Shown: positions 16,544-25,797, numbered from the stretch's first letter. The stretch: DNA of 64,000 bases from JAVWHP01 sp036639955 (GCA_036639955.1 JAVWHP010000001.1:62001-126000); one strand, 5' to 3'. A program made the numbers and translations. Notes: generated from the sequence alone by a model not told the origin.

Positions 16544-17557
16544 CTATAACAACTCAATATCATTTTCTTTACAGTAGTCTATCATTTCTTTAGACCAAGT
16601 ACTTACTTGAACTTCACCAATATGAGCTTTATTTAATAATAGTAGACATATACGAGATTGTCCTATACCACCACCCATAGTTAATGGTAATTCATTATTT
16701 AATAACATACTATGGAAAGGTAAATGTAAACGATCAGTCGTCTTAGTTTTCTTAAGTTGTGCCATCAATGAATTAGCATCTACTCTTATACCCATACTAC
16801 TAATTTCTACTGCACAATCTAATATTGGATAATAAATCATTATATCTCCATTCATAGACCAATCATCATAATCAGGTGCTCTACCATCATGTTTCTTACC
16901 ACTCTTTAATATATCACCAATTTGCATAATAAACACTGTTTTATGTAGTTTAGTAATTTCATATTCACGTTGTTTAGGTTCTAATTCAGGATACATATCT
17001 TCTAACTCTTGTGAAGTAATAAAGAATACTTCTTCATTTATAATAGGAGTTAAATTATCAAACACTTCATCAAGTTGTTCCTCAGTTTGTTTTAATGCTT
17101 TTATAATATCACAAACAGTCTTCTTTAAAGTTTCTACATTTCTAGATTTCTTAGCTATAACTTTTTCCCAATCCCATTGGTCAACATATACAGAATGAAG
17201 ATTATCTAATTCTTCATCTCTTCTAATAGCATTCATATCAGTATATATCCCTTTATCAGCACTGAATTTAAAACGTTTAAGTGCCATTCTTTTCCATTTA
17301 GCTAATGAATGTACAATTTCTACATCTGTATTTATTTCTTTAATATCAAACTTTACAGGTCTTTCACTTCCATTTAGGTTATCATTTAAACCACTATCAC
17401 TTCTAACATATAATGGTGCTGATACACGCATTAAATTTAAGTTAGCACTTAAATTCTTTTCAAAACAGTCTTTAACATATTTAATTGCTCTTTCTGTTTC
17501 TATATAATCTAATTTATTTACATAGTACATCGGTACTATAAGTTGTTTTATTCCCAT
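16544..17557 (-). CDS. asnA: aspartate-ammonia ligase (asparagine synthetase A)
   Basis: Makes asparagine from aspartate, ammonia and ATP. A class II aminoacyl-tRNA synthetase-like fold of 337 aa, the usual length. Typical blocks: NLMRVSAPLYV, GLNDNLNGSERPVKFDIK, VHSLAKWKRMAL, YVDQWDWEKVI, DGRAPDYDDWSMNGDI, and LPLTMGGGIGQSRICLLLL (motif 3 arginine). I chose MGIKQ at 17557 because AAGGAGG stands before it; the upstream extension overlaps cysE. It is the third gene of a cysK-cysE-asnA operon. A second asparagine synthetase homologue lies at 48430-50055. Confidence 0.95.
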   Translation of the reverse strand: MGIKQLIVPMYYVNKLDYIETERAIKYVKDCFEKNLSANLNLMRVSAPLYVRSDSGLNDNLNGSERPVKFDIKEINTDVEIVHSLAKWKRMALKRFKFSADKGIYTDMNAIRRDEELDNLHSVYVDQWDWEKVIAKKSRNVETLKKTVCDIIKALKQTEEQLDEVFDNLTPIINEEVFFITSQELEDMYPELEPKQREYEITKLHKTVFIMQIGDILKSGKKHDGRAPDYDDWSMNGDIMIYYPILDCAVEISSMGIRVDANSLMAQLKKTKTTDRLHLPFHSMLLNNELPLTMGGGIGQSRICLLLLNKAHIGEVQVSTWSKEMIDYCKENDIELL

Positions 17558-17567
17558 AAAATCCTCC

Positions 17568-18086
17568 TTAGGCTTTCTTTTCTTTTGCTGGTATTCCAAT
17601 TACTGTAGAATTAGCTGCTGTTGATTTAGTAACTACAGCATTTGCTCCAATTTGTGTATTATCACCAATTTCAATATTTCCTAAAATTTTAGCACCACAA
17701 CCAATCATTACATTATTTCCTACTGTTGGATGTCTTTTAACGTGTTCTTTTCCATTACCACCTAGTGTTACTCCATGATAAATTAATACATTATCTTTAA
17801 CAATGGCTGTTTCTCCAATTACTACACCCATTCCATGGTCTATTACTAAACCTTTACCTATTACAGCTCCTGGATGGATTTCTATTCCAGTTTTACGACG
17901 TGAACGATTACCAACCCAACGCGCCATAAAATAATGTTTATTTAAATATAATTTATGTGAAAAATGATGCGCAATTAAAGCTCTTATATGTGGATATAAT
18001 AATAATACTTCAATTCTAGATCTTGCTGCTGGATCATACTCTAGTACTCGATCTATGTTGTAGCTTATCTCTTGTTTTAATGTCAT
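17568..18086 (-). CDS. cysE: serine O-acetyltransferase
   Basis: Forms O-acetylserine from serine and acetyl-CoA, the first step of cysteine synthesis. 172 aa of left-handed beta-helix type: GIEIHPGAVIGKGLVIDHGM, GVVIGETAIV, YHGVTLGG, HPTVGNNVMIGCGAKILGNI, GANAVVTKS. Catalytic His is in DHGMGVVIGE. This is the short form without the long N-terminal helical domain of enterobacterial CysE. Its ATG overlaps the cysK stop by one base (TAATG), so the two genes are translationally coupled and probably act on one pathway. Confidence 0.95.
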   Translation of the reverse strand: MTLKQEISYNIDRVLEYDPAARSRIEVLLLYPHIRALIAHHFSHKLYLNKHYFMARWVGNRSRRKTGIEIHPGAVIGKGLVIDHGMGVVIGETAIVKDNVLIYHGVTLGGNGKEHVKRHPTVGNNVMIGCGAKILGNIEIGDNTQIGANAVVTKSTAANSTVIGIPAKEKKA

Positions 18087-18973
18087 TATTTCACCTCAAA
18101 GTTAAGTACTGATAAGTACTTTTCCCCACCATCAGGGGCTATTGTTACAATTTTCTTACCTGGATTCTCTTTAGCTAATCTACGTGCTAATGCTATATTA
18201 GCACCACTAGATATTCCTACAAAGACTCCAGTTTCTTTTACAAAGTTTACTGTTTCATTTAATGCTTCTTCATCATCCACTAGCATTATATCATCTATAT
18301 AATTAAAGTCTATAATAGAAGGTATAAAACCAGCACCAATTCCTTGAATTGCATGTGCATTACCAGTGCCACCACTCAATACATTACTATTGGTAGGTTC
18401 ACCAGCATAGCACTTAATATTACTATTATATTCCTTTAATGCTTTAGCTATTCCCATATAAGTACCACCAGTACCAACTGTTGCAACAAACATATCAACA
18501 TCAGGAACTTGTTTAATGATTTCCTGTCCAGTAGTTTCATAATGAATATTAACATTAGCAGGATTGTTAAACTGATTTAAGCTGATATAATTACTATTTT
18601 CTTTCATCATGCTATTAACTAATTTTATAGCCCCATTCATACCTTCACTACCCTTAGATAAAATTAGTTTAGCTCCATAAGCTTTAACTAATTGTCTACG
18701 TTCATTACTCATAGTTTCAGGCATTACTATAACAACCTTAAGTTTATATAGATTTCCAATTAATGCTAAAGCAATTCCAGTATTACCACTAGTAGCTTCA
18801 ATCAATATACTATCCTTATTAATAAGGTTCTTATTCATGGCATCGTTAAGCATTCCTAATACTGCACGATCCTTAATACTACCACCCAAGTTAAACTTTT
18901 CAAGTTTAACAGCTACTTGATTATTTTCAACATTAACTATAGGTGTATTTCCAATAAGTTTTAAGCTCTCCAT
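18086..18973 (-). CDS. cysK: cysteine synthase (O-acetylserine sulfhydrylase)
   Basis: PLP enzyme joining O-acetylserine with sulfide. 295 aa. PLP lysine is Lys34 in GGSIKDRAV; the substrate loop is EATSGNTGIALA, phosphate binding is VGTGGTYMG, and SSGANIALA and APDGGEKYLS follow near the C-terminus. AAAGGGG lies upstream of ATG 18973. First gene of the operon with cysE and asnA. The family includes cystathionine beta-synthase relatives, but adjacency to cysE and the small size favour CysK. Confidence 0.94.
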   Translation of the reverse strand: MESLKLIGNTPIVNVENNQVAVKLEKFNLGGSIKDRAVLGMLNDAMNKNLINKDSILIEATSGNTGIALALIGNLYKLKVVIVMPETMSNERRQLVKAYGAKLILSKGSEGMNGAIKLVNSMMKENSNYISLNQFNNPANVNIHYETTGQEIIKQVPDVDMFVATVGTGGTYMGIAKALKEYNSNIKCYAGEPTNSNVLSGGTGNAHAIQGIGAGFIPSIIDFNYIDDIMLVDDEEALNETVNFVKETGVFVGISSGANIALARRLAKENPGKKIVTIAPDGGEKYLSVLNFEVK

Positions 18974-19097
18974 GTTTTAGCCCCTTTCATATATACTGCT
19001 ATATTTTATCACATTGCGTATAATAAATAAATTGTTTTACTTAATAAACTTTATATAATTGTACAATGCTCATTCAAAAGTTACTACTATCTCCTAA

Positions 19098-19147
19098 TAT
19101 ATGAAATAAAGAAGCTAAATGTGATTTTAGCTTCTTTATTTCATATA
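19098..19147. terminator. long perfect inverted repeat (bidirectional terminator)
   Basis: A 22-bp perfect stem with a six-base loop, starting two bases after the stop codon of the zinc-ribbon gene. It is longer than a usual terminator and fully symmetrical. Confidence 0.8.
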
Positions 19148-19148
19148 T

Positions 19149-19562
19149 TTATTTTTCTTTATTTATTGGTTCTTCTATAATAAAGTCTTCTTTTTCACCT
19201 TGTTCATTATAGTAGTTTCCTTCTCCATCATAGTGCCACTCTGGTTTAGATTCATCTATTTTATAATGATATAAATCTAGTGTAGTTCCTAATGAACTGA
19301 ATAAAAATCTAGGTACTATAGCAAAGAATAATATTACTACTACTATGATTGGCGATGCAGGTACTATTAAATTTATTATAATAATAGTTAATAGCATTGC
19401 TACAATCCATAGTATATCTAAGATCAAATACTTTTTATAATACTTAGGTTCTAATACTAATTCTTTTCTACATTTAGGACAAGTATAAGTAAATCCTAAA
19501 GGGAAGATTCCTACATTAAATTTATGTCCACATGATGGGCATTTGCTGTTGGCTTTTTTCAT
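19149..19562 (-). CDS. zinc-ribbon membrane protein
   Basis: A 137-aa protein with an N-terminal zinc ribbon (CPSCGHKFNV, then YTCPKCRKEL) and two adjacent hydrophobic segments (about 48-68 and 72-92), followed by an acidic tail with a tyrosine-rich stretch (YHYDGEGNYYNE-like). The architecture resembles small membrane sensors or TIGR04104-type cxxc_20_cxxc proteins; no enzymatic motif. Divergent from the gene at 19660, with the palindrome at 19608-19621 between them. A second protein of related design, but with the ribbon at the C-terminus, lies at 63340-63735. Confidence 0.75.
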   Translation of the reverse strand: MKKANSKCPSCGHKFNVGIFPLGFTYTCPKCRKELVLEPKYYKKYLILDILWIVAMLLTIIIINLIVPASPIIVVVILFFAIVPRFLFSSLGTTLDLYHYKIDESKPEWHYDGEGNYYNEQGEKEDFIIEEPINKEK

Positions 19563-19607
19563 ATGTTACCTCCGTTTTTATTATTATAACATATCTAAAA
19601 AAATAGT

Positions 19608-19636
19608 TTTGTTTAAACAAATATATTTGTTATAAT
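19608..19636 (+). promoter_or_regulatory. promoter with overlapping palindrome
   Basis: TTTGTTTAAACAAA (19608-19621) is a perfect 14-bp palindrome covering a TTGTTT -35; TATAAT lies at 19631-19636 with 16-bp spacing. A repressor site over the -35 is plausible. Confidence 0.55.
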
Positions 19637-19659
19637 ATTTAAGAAAGTTGAGGTACACT

Positions 19660-20220
19660 ATGATTACATTTAATGAAAATAATTACTATAGTTATTATGG
19701 AGAAGATTCAGAATCATCTAAGGAAATGATTAATAACTGGCAATCGGCTTTATTAGAGATGCTTGATAATTCTATTGATGCTTGGGATGAAACTACTTAT
19801 AGTCCTAGACATCAAATAGAGGTATCTACGCAGAGTTTTCAGGCACTTCTTTACTTAGTTGCTTACTATGATCAGAATAAGCCTATCCCTACTAAATTTA
19901 AAGCTTCTTGGAGTGTTGATAAAGTTTATACTAGAGCTGTTGCTCATCCTAAGCATGATTATATTAAGCATCTATTAAGAGATGTTACTTGTTTTATTCC
20001 AGCTAATATGGATTTTACTTTTGATTATATTAACCCTAATGAAGATGAATTAGAATTTGGTTCAATTGATGAATTAAATGTTACTCTTGTTTGGCTATCT
20101 GATTTAATGAAAACAGATAATGATCTAGTTAAACTAGCTAAAGATGCTTATACTAATTTATATTTGTTTACTAAGGATGCTATAACTAATAAAACTTTAC
20201 TTATTATTGATAATGACTAA
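19660..20220 (+). CDS. hypothetical protein
   Basis: 186 aa starting at MITFNENNYY; a GTTGAGGT ribosome site precedes the ATG at 19660 (a TTG 12 bases upstream is less likely). The protein is soluble, acidic and rich in aromatic residues, with blocks such as WQSALLEMLDNSIDAWDE, QSFQALLYLVAYYDQ and LVWLSDLMKTDNDLVKLAKD, giving a predicted alpha-rich fold. No signal peptide and no motif that I recognise. It is a single plus-strand gene with its own promoter and terminator. Confidence 0.7.
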   Translation: MITFNENNYYSYYGEDSESSKEMINNWQSALLEMLDNSIDAWDETTYSPRHQIEVSTQSFQALLYLVAYYDQNKPIPTKFKASWSVDKVYTRAVAHPKHDYIKHLLRDVTCFIPANMDFTFDYINPNEDELEFGSIDELNVTLVWLSDLMKTDNDLVKLAKDAYTNLYLFTKDAITNKTLLIIDND

Positions 20221-20227
20221 TAACTAA

Positions 20228-20256
20228 ATAAACTAAGGCTATGCCTTAGTTTTTAA
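20228..20256. terminator. terminator between convergent genes
   Basis: ACTAAGGC-TAT-GCCTTAGTTTTT on the plus strand; it overlaps the end of the convergent nucleoid-protein gene and can serve both. Confidence 0.8.
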
Positions 20257-21240
20257 TTTAGTTATTTGTTTAAGCTTTATTGAAATCATTCCATCTGCTT
20301 GGTGAATGATTTCAACTTTATCTTTATCATATAGTGTATCTACTGGTATACTTATTTCTATTCCTGAATCAGTTCTAAATTTTTGAACTGATTCTTTTGA
20401 TGTTATTTTAGCATTAATTGCTTGAATAGGTTTATCTATACCTTTTTCATTCATTTGATAAACGAAATCTTCTTTAATTGTTGTATTGGTTGGAAATAAT
20501 GTATTTGCTACATGATCTACTACTATTTCAGCATCATTACTTTCTACACAATCTTTTATTACTTGTTTAACTTTAGGTTTAAGTTCTGTTTCATCTAAAT
20601 TATATTTCTCTATAAGATTATCACTAATTTTTTGGATAGTTTGAACAGATTCATCATAAGAAGGTGGGAATGAGATTTGGAATACACATTGGCATAGAAA
20701 ATTACATGACTGTGCATCTATCTCAACTGGATTTTCTATAATTGATAGTTCCTTACTATATGCATTAATCATCATTACACGATCCTGTTTAAGTAGATTA
20801 GCTGATAATGATGATTGATGCACAATTTGATTCATCGTATCACCGGCTTCAATAGAAGCATGGTGAACATAACTATCTTGGTATGAGTTCTCAATACCAA
20901 GATAGTATCTTTCACCATCTAGTAGTACTTCAGTGAATATAAAATCAGCATTGCGATAATCACCATGTTTCATTTTAGTATCAAATAATACTTTCGCAAA
21001 GCTGATTGATAAGTCTATAAAGTTTAGATCACTAGTTTCATATTTTAAGAGATCTATGGCTAGTATATGATCATTAGAGAAGCTTCCACGTTTTATATTA
21101 CTACTATTAAATATTTTTTGTAGTTTAGATAGTAGCATTCTTTCTACTACTTCATCATTAGTCATTTCTACTTCACTAGTTATAAGAGAATTAGCTTCAC
21201 AGTCTAATAAATGAAGTGCTTGTTTAATTATTTCAACCAT
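20239..21240 (-). CDS. nucleoid-associated protein (NdpA/YejK family)
   Basis: 333 aa with the 37-kDa nucleoid-associated protein layout: an acidic N-terminus, KMKHGDYRNADFIFTEVLLD and YYLGIENSYQDSYVHH in the middle, and a beta-rich C-terminus (SGIEISIPVDTLYDKDKVEI). Members co-purify with the nucleoid, but their molecular role is unclear. AGGAGG precedes the ATG. It is followed upstream, 9 bp away, by the EIIA gene and then by the YhaM-like gene, suggesting one transcript of mixed functions. Confidence 0.72.
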   Translation of the reverse strand: MVEIIKQALHLLDCEANSLITSEVEMTNDEVVERMLLSKLQKIFNSSNIKRGSFSNDHILAIDLLKYETSDLNFIDLSISFAKVLFDTKMKHGDYRNADFIFTEVLLDGERYYLGIENSYQDSYVHHASIEAGDTMNQIVHQSSLSANLLKQDRVMMINAYSKELSIIENPVEIDAQSCNFLCQCVFQISFPPSYDESVQTIQKISDNLIEKYNLDETELKPKVKQVIKDCVESNDAEIVVDHVANTLFPTNTTIKEDFVYQMNEKGIDKPIQAINAKITSKESVQKFRTDSGIEISIPVDTLYDKDKVEIIHQADGMISIKLKQITKLKTKA

Positions 21241-21249
21241 TACTGCCTC

Positions 21250-21711
21250 CTATATATCATACTTATTAGATATGTCTACTAAGTCTTGTAGGTTAGTAGC
21301 ATCCTTTAAGTCATTAATAATTTCATGATTCATTGTTACACTAAAGAGATTTTGCATATTTAATAGATGTCCTTCATCATTTAAAGCTGCTAATACAAAG
21401 AATACAGAAGCACTACAATTAGTATTAGTATCACTATTAGGAAAGATTACAGGCTTCTTAGTTATCATTAAAGCTATTCCATTAGCATTACAGCCCTTAG
21501 CTCCATTACTAACATGAGGTATAGCTACACCATTGTCCAACACTACATAAGGACCATACTCTTCAATACTATCTATCATTGCTTGTACATAGCTATGATT
21601 TATTACATGTTGATTTAACAATGGTATTGAAGCAAAAGAAATAGCATCTTCCCAACGTTCAAATCCATTAGCAAATGTATAACTAGCATTATTAATAATA
21701 TCTCTTAGCAT
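21250..21711 (-). CDS. orphan PTS EIIA domain (mannitol/fructose/ascorbate type)
   Basis: 153-aa single EIIA domain of the PTS_EIIA_2 fold. Phospho-accepting His66 lies in NGVAIPHVSNG, the classical VAIPH motif, and the DNGVAIPH context fits the ascorbate/mannitol class. No EIIB or EIIC partner is nearby; its neighbours are a nucleoid protein and a 3'-5' exoribonuclease. A regulatory role (a PTSNtr-like phospho-relay) is therefore as plausible as transport. A GTAGGTGG ribosome site stands before the ATG. Confidence 0.85.
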   Translation of the reverse strand: MLRDIINNASYTFANGFERWEDAISFASIPLLNQHVINHSYVQAMIDSIEEYGPYVVLDNGVAIPHVSNGAKGCNANGIALMITKKPVIFPNSDTNTNCSASVFFVLAALNDEGHLLNMQNLFSVTMNHEIINDLKDATNLQDLVDISNKYDI

Positions 21712-21719
21712 CCTACCAC

Positions 21720-22655
21720 CTACTGTTTAGCTTTATAAAAGCTACGATTTTCTAAAGCAAATATTCTTGCTGTAAAATCGCCTTCTTCACATATATCTAA
21801 AGCTTTATTTAAAGCATTCATTCTAGCATCTAGATTATCAACTAAATAAAGTACTTCTGCTTCAGCTATCATTGGAAGGACTGGAGATCCATATTCATGG
21901 ACACCATGGTGTGATAGCACCATATGTCTTAATAATGTTACTTCATCTCCATCTATACCTAACTTATTAGCAGTTTCCATAATCTTTGCTTGAGCAATTG
22001 ATATATGTCCTAAAAGTTTACCTTCTACTGTATATTCAGTTAATACTGGACCTGATAATTCAATTAACTTACCTAAATCATGAATAATAACTCCACCAAA
22101 AAGAATATCACTATTTAAGAAAGGATATTGTTTAGCAATTGAATCAGCAATCTTAAGCATACCTAATACATGAGTAGCTAAACCACCAACAAAATCATGG
22201 TGATTTCTTGTTGCTGCTGGATAAGTAAAATAATCCTTATCATATTCATTTAATAAAGTACTAACGATCAATTTAATTTTATCATTAGTTATTCCATTTA
22301 AATAACCATATATTTCTTCCTTTAGTTGTGCTTTAGGAACAGGACTAGCTTTAACAAAGTCCTTTAAATCTATTTCATTTCTATTCATAATTTTAATACT
22401 ATTCACTCTTAGCTGTAAAGCTTTATTGTGTGATAGCACTTCCCCATTCACTTCTAATATCATACCTGGTTTATATGCACTAATTAATTCTTCCTCTACA
22501 TTCCAGTATTTAGCATCCATCGTTCCACTTTTATCTTGTAATGTTAAAGATAAATATGCAGCTCCTTTAGCTGTTACTCCACGATTAATTTGTTGAAGCA
22601 ACAAATTAATTACTACCTTATCTCCATCTATTAATTCATTTACTAACTTATTCAT
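21720..22655 (-). CDS. 3'-5' exoribonuclease, YhaM family (OB fold plus HD domain)
   Basis: 311 aa. The N-terminal OB-fold region (residues 10-110, SLTLQDKSGTMDAKYWNVEE) is followed by an HD hydrolase domain: HHDFVGGLATHVLGMLKIAD, then GGVIIHDLGKLIELSG with the metal-binding HD pair, then LLRHMVLSHHGVHEYGSPV. This matches YhaM/CBF1, which degrades RNA and single-stranded DNA ends. Its start overlaps the end of the glycosyltransferase-RecX gene by 8 bp, so it is co-translated with it. Confidence 0.9.
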   Translation of the reverse strand: MNKLVNELIDGDKVVINLLLQQINRGVTAKGAAYLSLTLQDKSGTMDAKYWNVEEELISAYKPGMILEVNGEVLSHNKALQLRVNSIKIMNRNEIDLKDFVKASPVPKAQLKEEIYGYLNGITNDKIKLIVSTLLNEYDKDYFTYPAATRNHHDFVGGLATHVLGMLKIADSIAKQYPFLNSDILFGGVIIHDLGKLIELSGPVLTEYTVEGKLLGHISIAQAKIMETANKLGIDGDEVTLLRHMVLSHHGVHEYGSPVLPMIAEAEVLYLVDNLDARMNALNKALDICEEGDFTARIFALENRSFYKAKQ

Positions 22656-24633
22656 TGAACCACTCCATTTCTTTAATTGTGTCTAATATCATTTCTAAAG
22701 TAAATCCTTTAGTCAACGCATACTTAGTAATCTTATTCTTTAGTTTTAAATCATCATAACGATTAGCATAACTATCATAGGCCTTATTTAAGGTTTTAAT
22801 CAATAATGCTTTTTCTTCTACTAGATCTTGTTCTATTTCAATTTTACTAGCAACTTGTTGCGCTATTATTTTATCATATCCATGACTAATAAGCTTACTT
22901 TTTAATAAACTTCTTTTCATTTTAAGTGATTTACCATGAATACTCTTTAATAACTTACTTCCTAGTATTAAAGCATTTTCAGTTTCAGTTTCTTCACTTA
23001 TAATTTCTAATTCATTAGCTATGATTTCATAACTTATTCCTTTTTTAGCTAAATCTGTTATAACTTTAGTTTTACCAAATAAAGCTATTTGCATTCTAGT
23101 TATATAGTCATGTGCATATTGTTGATCATTTAAATATCCTTTTTCTTTTAATTCTAATAATATAGCATTACGTACTTCATCATTTAGATTATCATTAAGT
23201 TCTAAATAATGTTTAATTTCATATACACTACGATCTTTACTTTGTAGTTTCTTTATACATCCTCTATATGCTTTTAATTTTATTTCTCTTTCTAGTAGAC
23301 TAGCTACTTGTTCTCTTGTTAATATACCATTTTTTCTTATATGATAGCCAAAGTAGTCTTCTATTACACATAATATTTTTAATGTTGTATCTTCAGAATC
23401 GTTTTCTAAATATATATATGTACAATCATCATAAGGTTTAATTTTAGTTATAGTATATAAAGACTCATAGTTTTCTATTGCATCTTGGTATACACTTAGC
23501 ACAGCATCACCAAACTTTCTAGAATCATAAATATTAGCCTTTTCAATAGCATTAGTTCTTATTTCTTTTTTAAATTCAGGTGTAGTAGCTATATATGCAT
23601 CAATTTTATTAGCAAATTCTTCCGGAGTACTAAATAAATAACCATTCTTATTTTCAATAATAAGTTCATCTAATACTTCATCAGGACGTGCAAAGACTGG
23701 TAAACCACTAGCTAATGCTTCTATATATGTCATACCTTGCGATTCAGATAAAGATGCACTAACAAACACATCACTTAAGAAATAGTAATTAGGAACCTCC
23801 TCACTTACCTTTTTATCAGTAAAAATGATTTTATCCTTTAAATTCATTCTATTTGCTTTAGCTTTTAGTTCTTCTAGTTGTGGACCACCACCTACTATCA
23901 ATAATTTAGCATTAGGACTCTTTACACATTGAAAGCTATCTATTACTACATCAATAGATTTTTCGGGAGCAATTCTACCTAAATAAACTATAATAAAATC
24001 GTCCTTACTTATGCCATACTCTTTTCTAATAGCAGCAATTTCTTCTTCATTTTTATTATTAGAATCAAACTTTTGTAATGATAGTCCAGTAGGAATAACA
24101 GCTATTGGAGTTGCAACCTTATAACGATCTAATGCTTCTCTAGTTTTTAAAGATGGTGCTATAACATATTGGCAAGTATCTCCAGCTACTTTAGATAAAG
24201 ATGAAGTAACTTTCTTAGTTAATTTATCTACTTCACTTATATCAAATTTATTTATATAATGTGAATAATCTTCATACATTGTATGATAAGTAGAAACTAT
24301 AGGTATACCTAAGCTTCTTGATACTAATCTAGCAAAGATACCTACACCAAATTCAGTATGAACATGTATAACATCTAAATTCATTTGTTTAATTGCTTCA
24401 CGAGCAGCAAAGTGATAAGGCGTAGATAGAACATAACCATATAACCATTTTAATTCCAATCCAGGTAATCTTAAAATATTACCTTCTTTAGCTAGTTTTA
24501 TAAAAGCTCGATGACTTGTAACAACATAAACTTCATGTCCTTTTGATTCTAATTCTTTTTGTAATGTAACAATACTAGATACTACTCCATTTACATCAGG
24601 TAGATATGTATCACTAAATAGTCCTATACGCAT
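22648..24633 (-). CDS. fusion of GT4 glycosyltransferase (diacylglycerol glucosyltransferase-like) and RecX
   Basis: 661 aa in one uninterrupted frame. Residues 1 to about 390 form a GT4 enzyme: GLFSDTYLPDVNGVV N-terminus, VIHVHTEFGVG, YLGRIAPEKSIDVVI, and the EX7E pair Glu297/Glu305 in ESQGMTYIEALASG. It resembles 1,2-diacylglycerol 3-glucosyltransferases (LafA-like). From about residue 393 a complete RecX follows: ITKIKPYDDCTYIYLEND, HIRKNGILTREQV, AYRGCIKKLQSKDRSVYEIK, EKGYLNDQQYAHDYI; RecX restrains RecA. GGAGG precedes the ATG, and no ribosome site or start is obvious at the junction. It overlaps the flippase-like gene upstream by 10 bp. The fusion joins membrane glycolipid synthesis and recombination control with no obvious link. 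Confidence 0.88.
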   Translation of the reverse strand: MRIGLFSDTYLPDVNGVVSSIVTLQKELESKGHEVYVVTSHRAFIKLAKEGNILRLPGLELKWLYGYVLSTPYHFAAREAIKQMNLDVIHVHTEFGVGIFARLVSRSLGIPIVSTYHTMYEDYSHYINKFDISEVDKLTKKVTSSLSKVAGDTCQYVIAPSLKTREALDRYKVATPIAVIPTGLSLQKFDSNNKNEEEIAAIRKEYGISKDDFIIVYLGRIAPEKSIDVVIDSFQCVKSPNAKLLIVGGGPQLEELKAKANRMNLKDKIIFTDKKVSEEVPNYYFLSDVFVSASLSESQGMTYIEALASGLPVFARPDEVLDELIIENKNGYLFSTPEEFANKIDAYIATTPEFKKEIRTNAIEKANIYDSRKFGDAVLSVYQDAIENYESLYTITKIKPYDDCTYIYLENDSEDTTLKILCVIEDYFGYHIRKNGILTREQVASLLEREIKLKAYRGCIKKLQSKDRSVYEIKHYLELNDNLNDEVRNAILLELKEKGYLNDQQYAHDYITRMQIALFGKTKVITDLAKKGISYEIIANELEIISEETETENALILGSKLLKSIHGKSLKMKRSLLKSKLISHGYDKIIAQQVASKIEIEQDLVEEKALLIKTLNKAYDSYANRYDDLKLKNKITKYALTKGFTLEMILDTIKEMEWFNE

Positions 24634-25694
24634 GTATGATCCTCCAATTCAATATTTTTTTCTATAAGTTGTTTCTTTTTATAATAAGATTTAACTGCAA
24701 CAAACATTATACTACCTATAATTAGTATCATATGATAAGTTGCAAATCTCCATAATATCATTACACTACTACAGTATATCTTCGGAAATACATTTCCAAA
24801 GATAAGTATAAATGTTCCTTCGGTACCTCCAGAAGCTCCAGGAACTGGGAAAAAAGCATTAACCATAGATACAAAACTAGACATTGCTATAACATCTAAT
24901 AATAAGCTTATATCTATTGGAGCTCCTATTATACTAAATATATAATAAGGTAATGCAAAATATAAAGTTAATCTAAATATATTAACTAATACAGCTCTAA
25001 ATATCATCTTCTTATCATTTTTAACCTTATTTATTTCATAAGTAAATGAACTTAACTGCGCAGTCCAAGCACTTAAAGTAGTATCCATATCCTTAACTAT
25101 ATGTATTTTAAATAATAATTTAACAGCTAAACCACTTAACTTAATATATAATTTAGGGAATTTAGCCATAGTCCATAAAGCACCTATAATAATTCCGTTA
25201 ACTATAAATCCTAATAATACTAATATAAAGAATGGACTACTCATATTATAATAGTAAGTAAATCTTAATAGCATTAAGATACTTACATATAACATCATAA
25301 CACTTTGATAAATGATAAAATCGATCCACAGTATACTAGCTCCATCACTTATTTTAATTCCTTGCTTCTTTAATATATAAGCTTGTGCAAATTGTCCACC
25401 AGTTGCACTAGGAGTAATTCCACTAAAGAATCCTCCAATAAAAGCAACAATAACACCATCTCTTAAACGATAATCTTTCTTATATCTTCTAGTTAATATA
25501 AGTATTATCCACCCAATAACTACATAGTAGAAAATTCCCCACAAAATAATTACTACTATATGTTGAAGTTTAATATTAGCTAATAGATTCATAATTTCAT
25601 TAAAATTATCTTTAAGAGCAAACCACATAGCAAATGCTGTTAATGCTATTATTAAAAGAAAATTTAATAGATATTTACTTTTAGATTCTTTCAT
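24624..25694 (-). CDS. flippase-like membrane protein (lysylphosphatidylglycerol synthase TM family, YbhN-like)
   Basis: 356 aa with about eight hydrophobic segments. Family marks: GGFFSGITPSATGGQFAQAY near residue 90 and FFPVPGASGGTEGTFILIFG near 285, the two PxxxGG loops of the UPF0104/LPG_synthase_TM family. The soluble aminoacyltransferase domain of MprF is absent, so it cannot lysinylate lipid itself. It sits between two glycosyltransferases, a layout seen in streptococcal glycolipid clusters, suggesting glycolipid translocation; that is inference. The ATG follows AAGGTGATGTGA. Confidence 0.85.
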   Translation of the reverse strand: MKESKSKYLLNFLLIIALTAFAMWFALKDNFNEIMNLLANIKLQHIVVIILWGIFYYVVIGWIILILTRRYKKDYRLRDGVIVAFIGGFFSGITPSATGGQFAQAYILKKQGIKISDGASILWIDFIIYQSVMMLYVSILMLLRFTYYYNMSSPFFILVLLGFIVNGIIIGALWTMAKFPKLYIKLSGLAVKLLFKIHIVKDMDTTLSAWTAQLSSFTYEINKVKNDKKMIFRAVLVNIFRLTLYFALPYYIFSIIGAPIDISLLLDVIAMSSFVSMVNAFFPVPGASGGTEGTFILIFGNVFPKIYCSSVMILWRFATYHMILIIGSIMFVAVKSYYKKKQLIEKNIELEDHTCV

Positions 25695-25769
25695 TCACAT
25701 CACCTTACTATATCCTTATTCCATTTATTATAACACAATATACAATACATAACACAATAAGCTTTGAAC

Positions 25770-25797
25770 AAAAAAAGCATTAACTATGCTTTTTTTT
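25770..25797 (-). terminator. terminator of second glycosyltransferase gene
   Basis: AAAAAAGCATAGTTAATGCTTTTTT hairpin overlapping the last codons. Confidence 0.7.
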
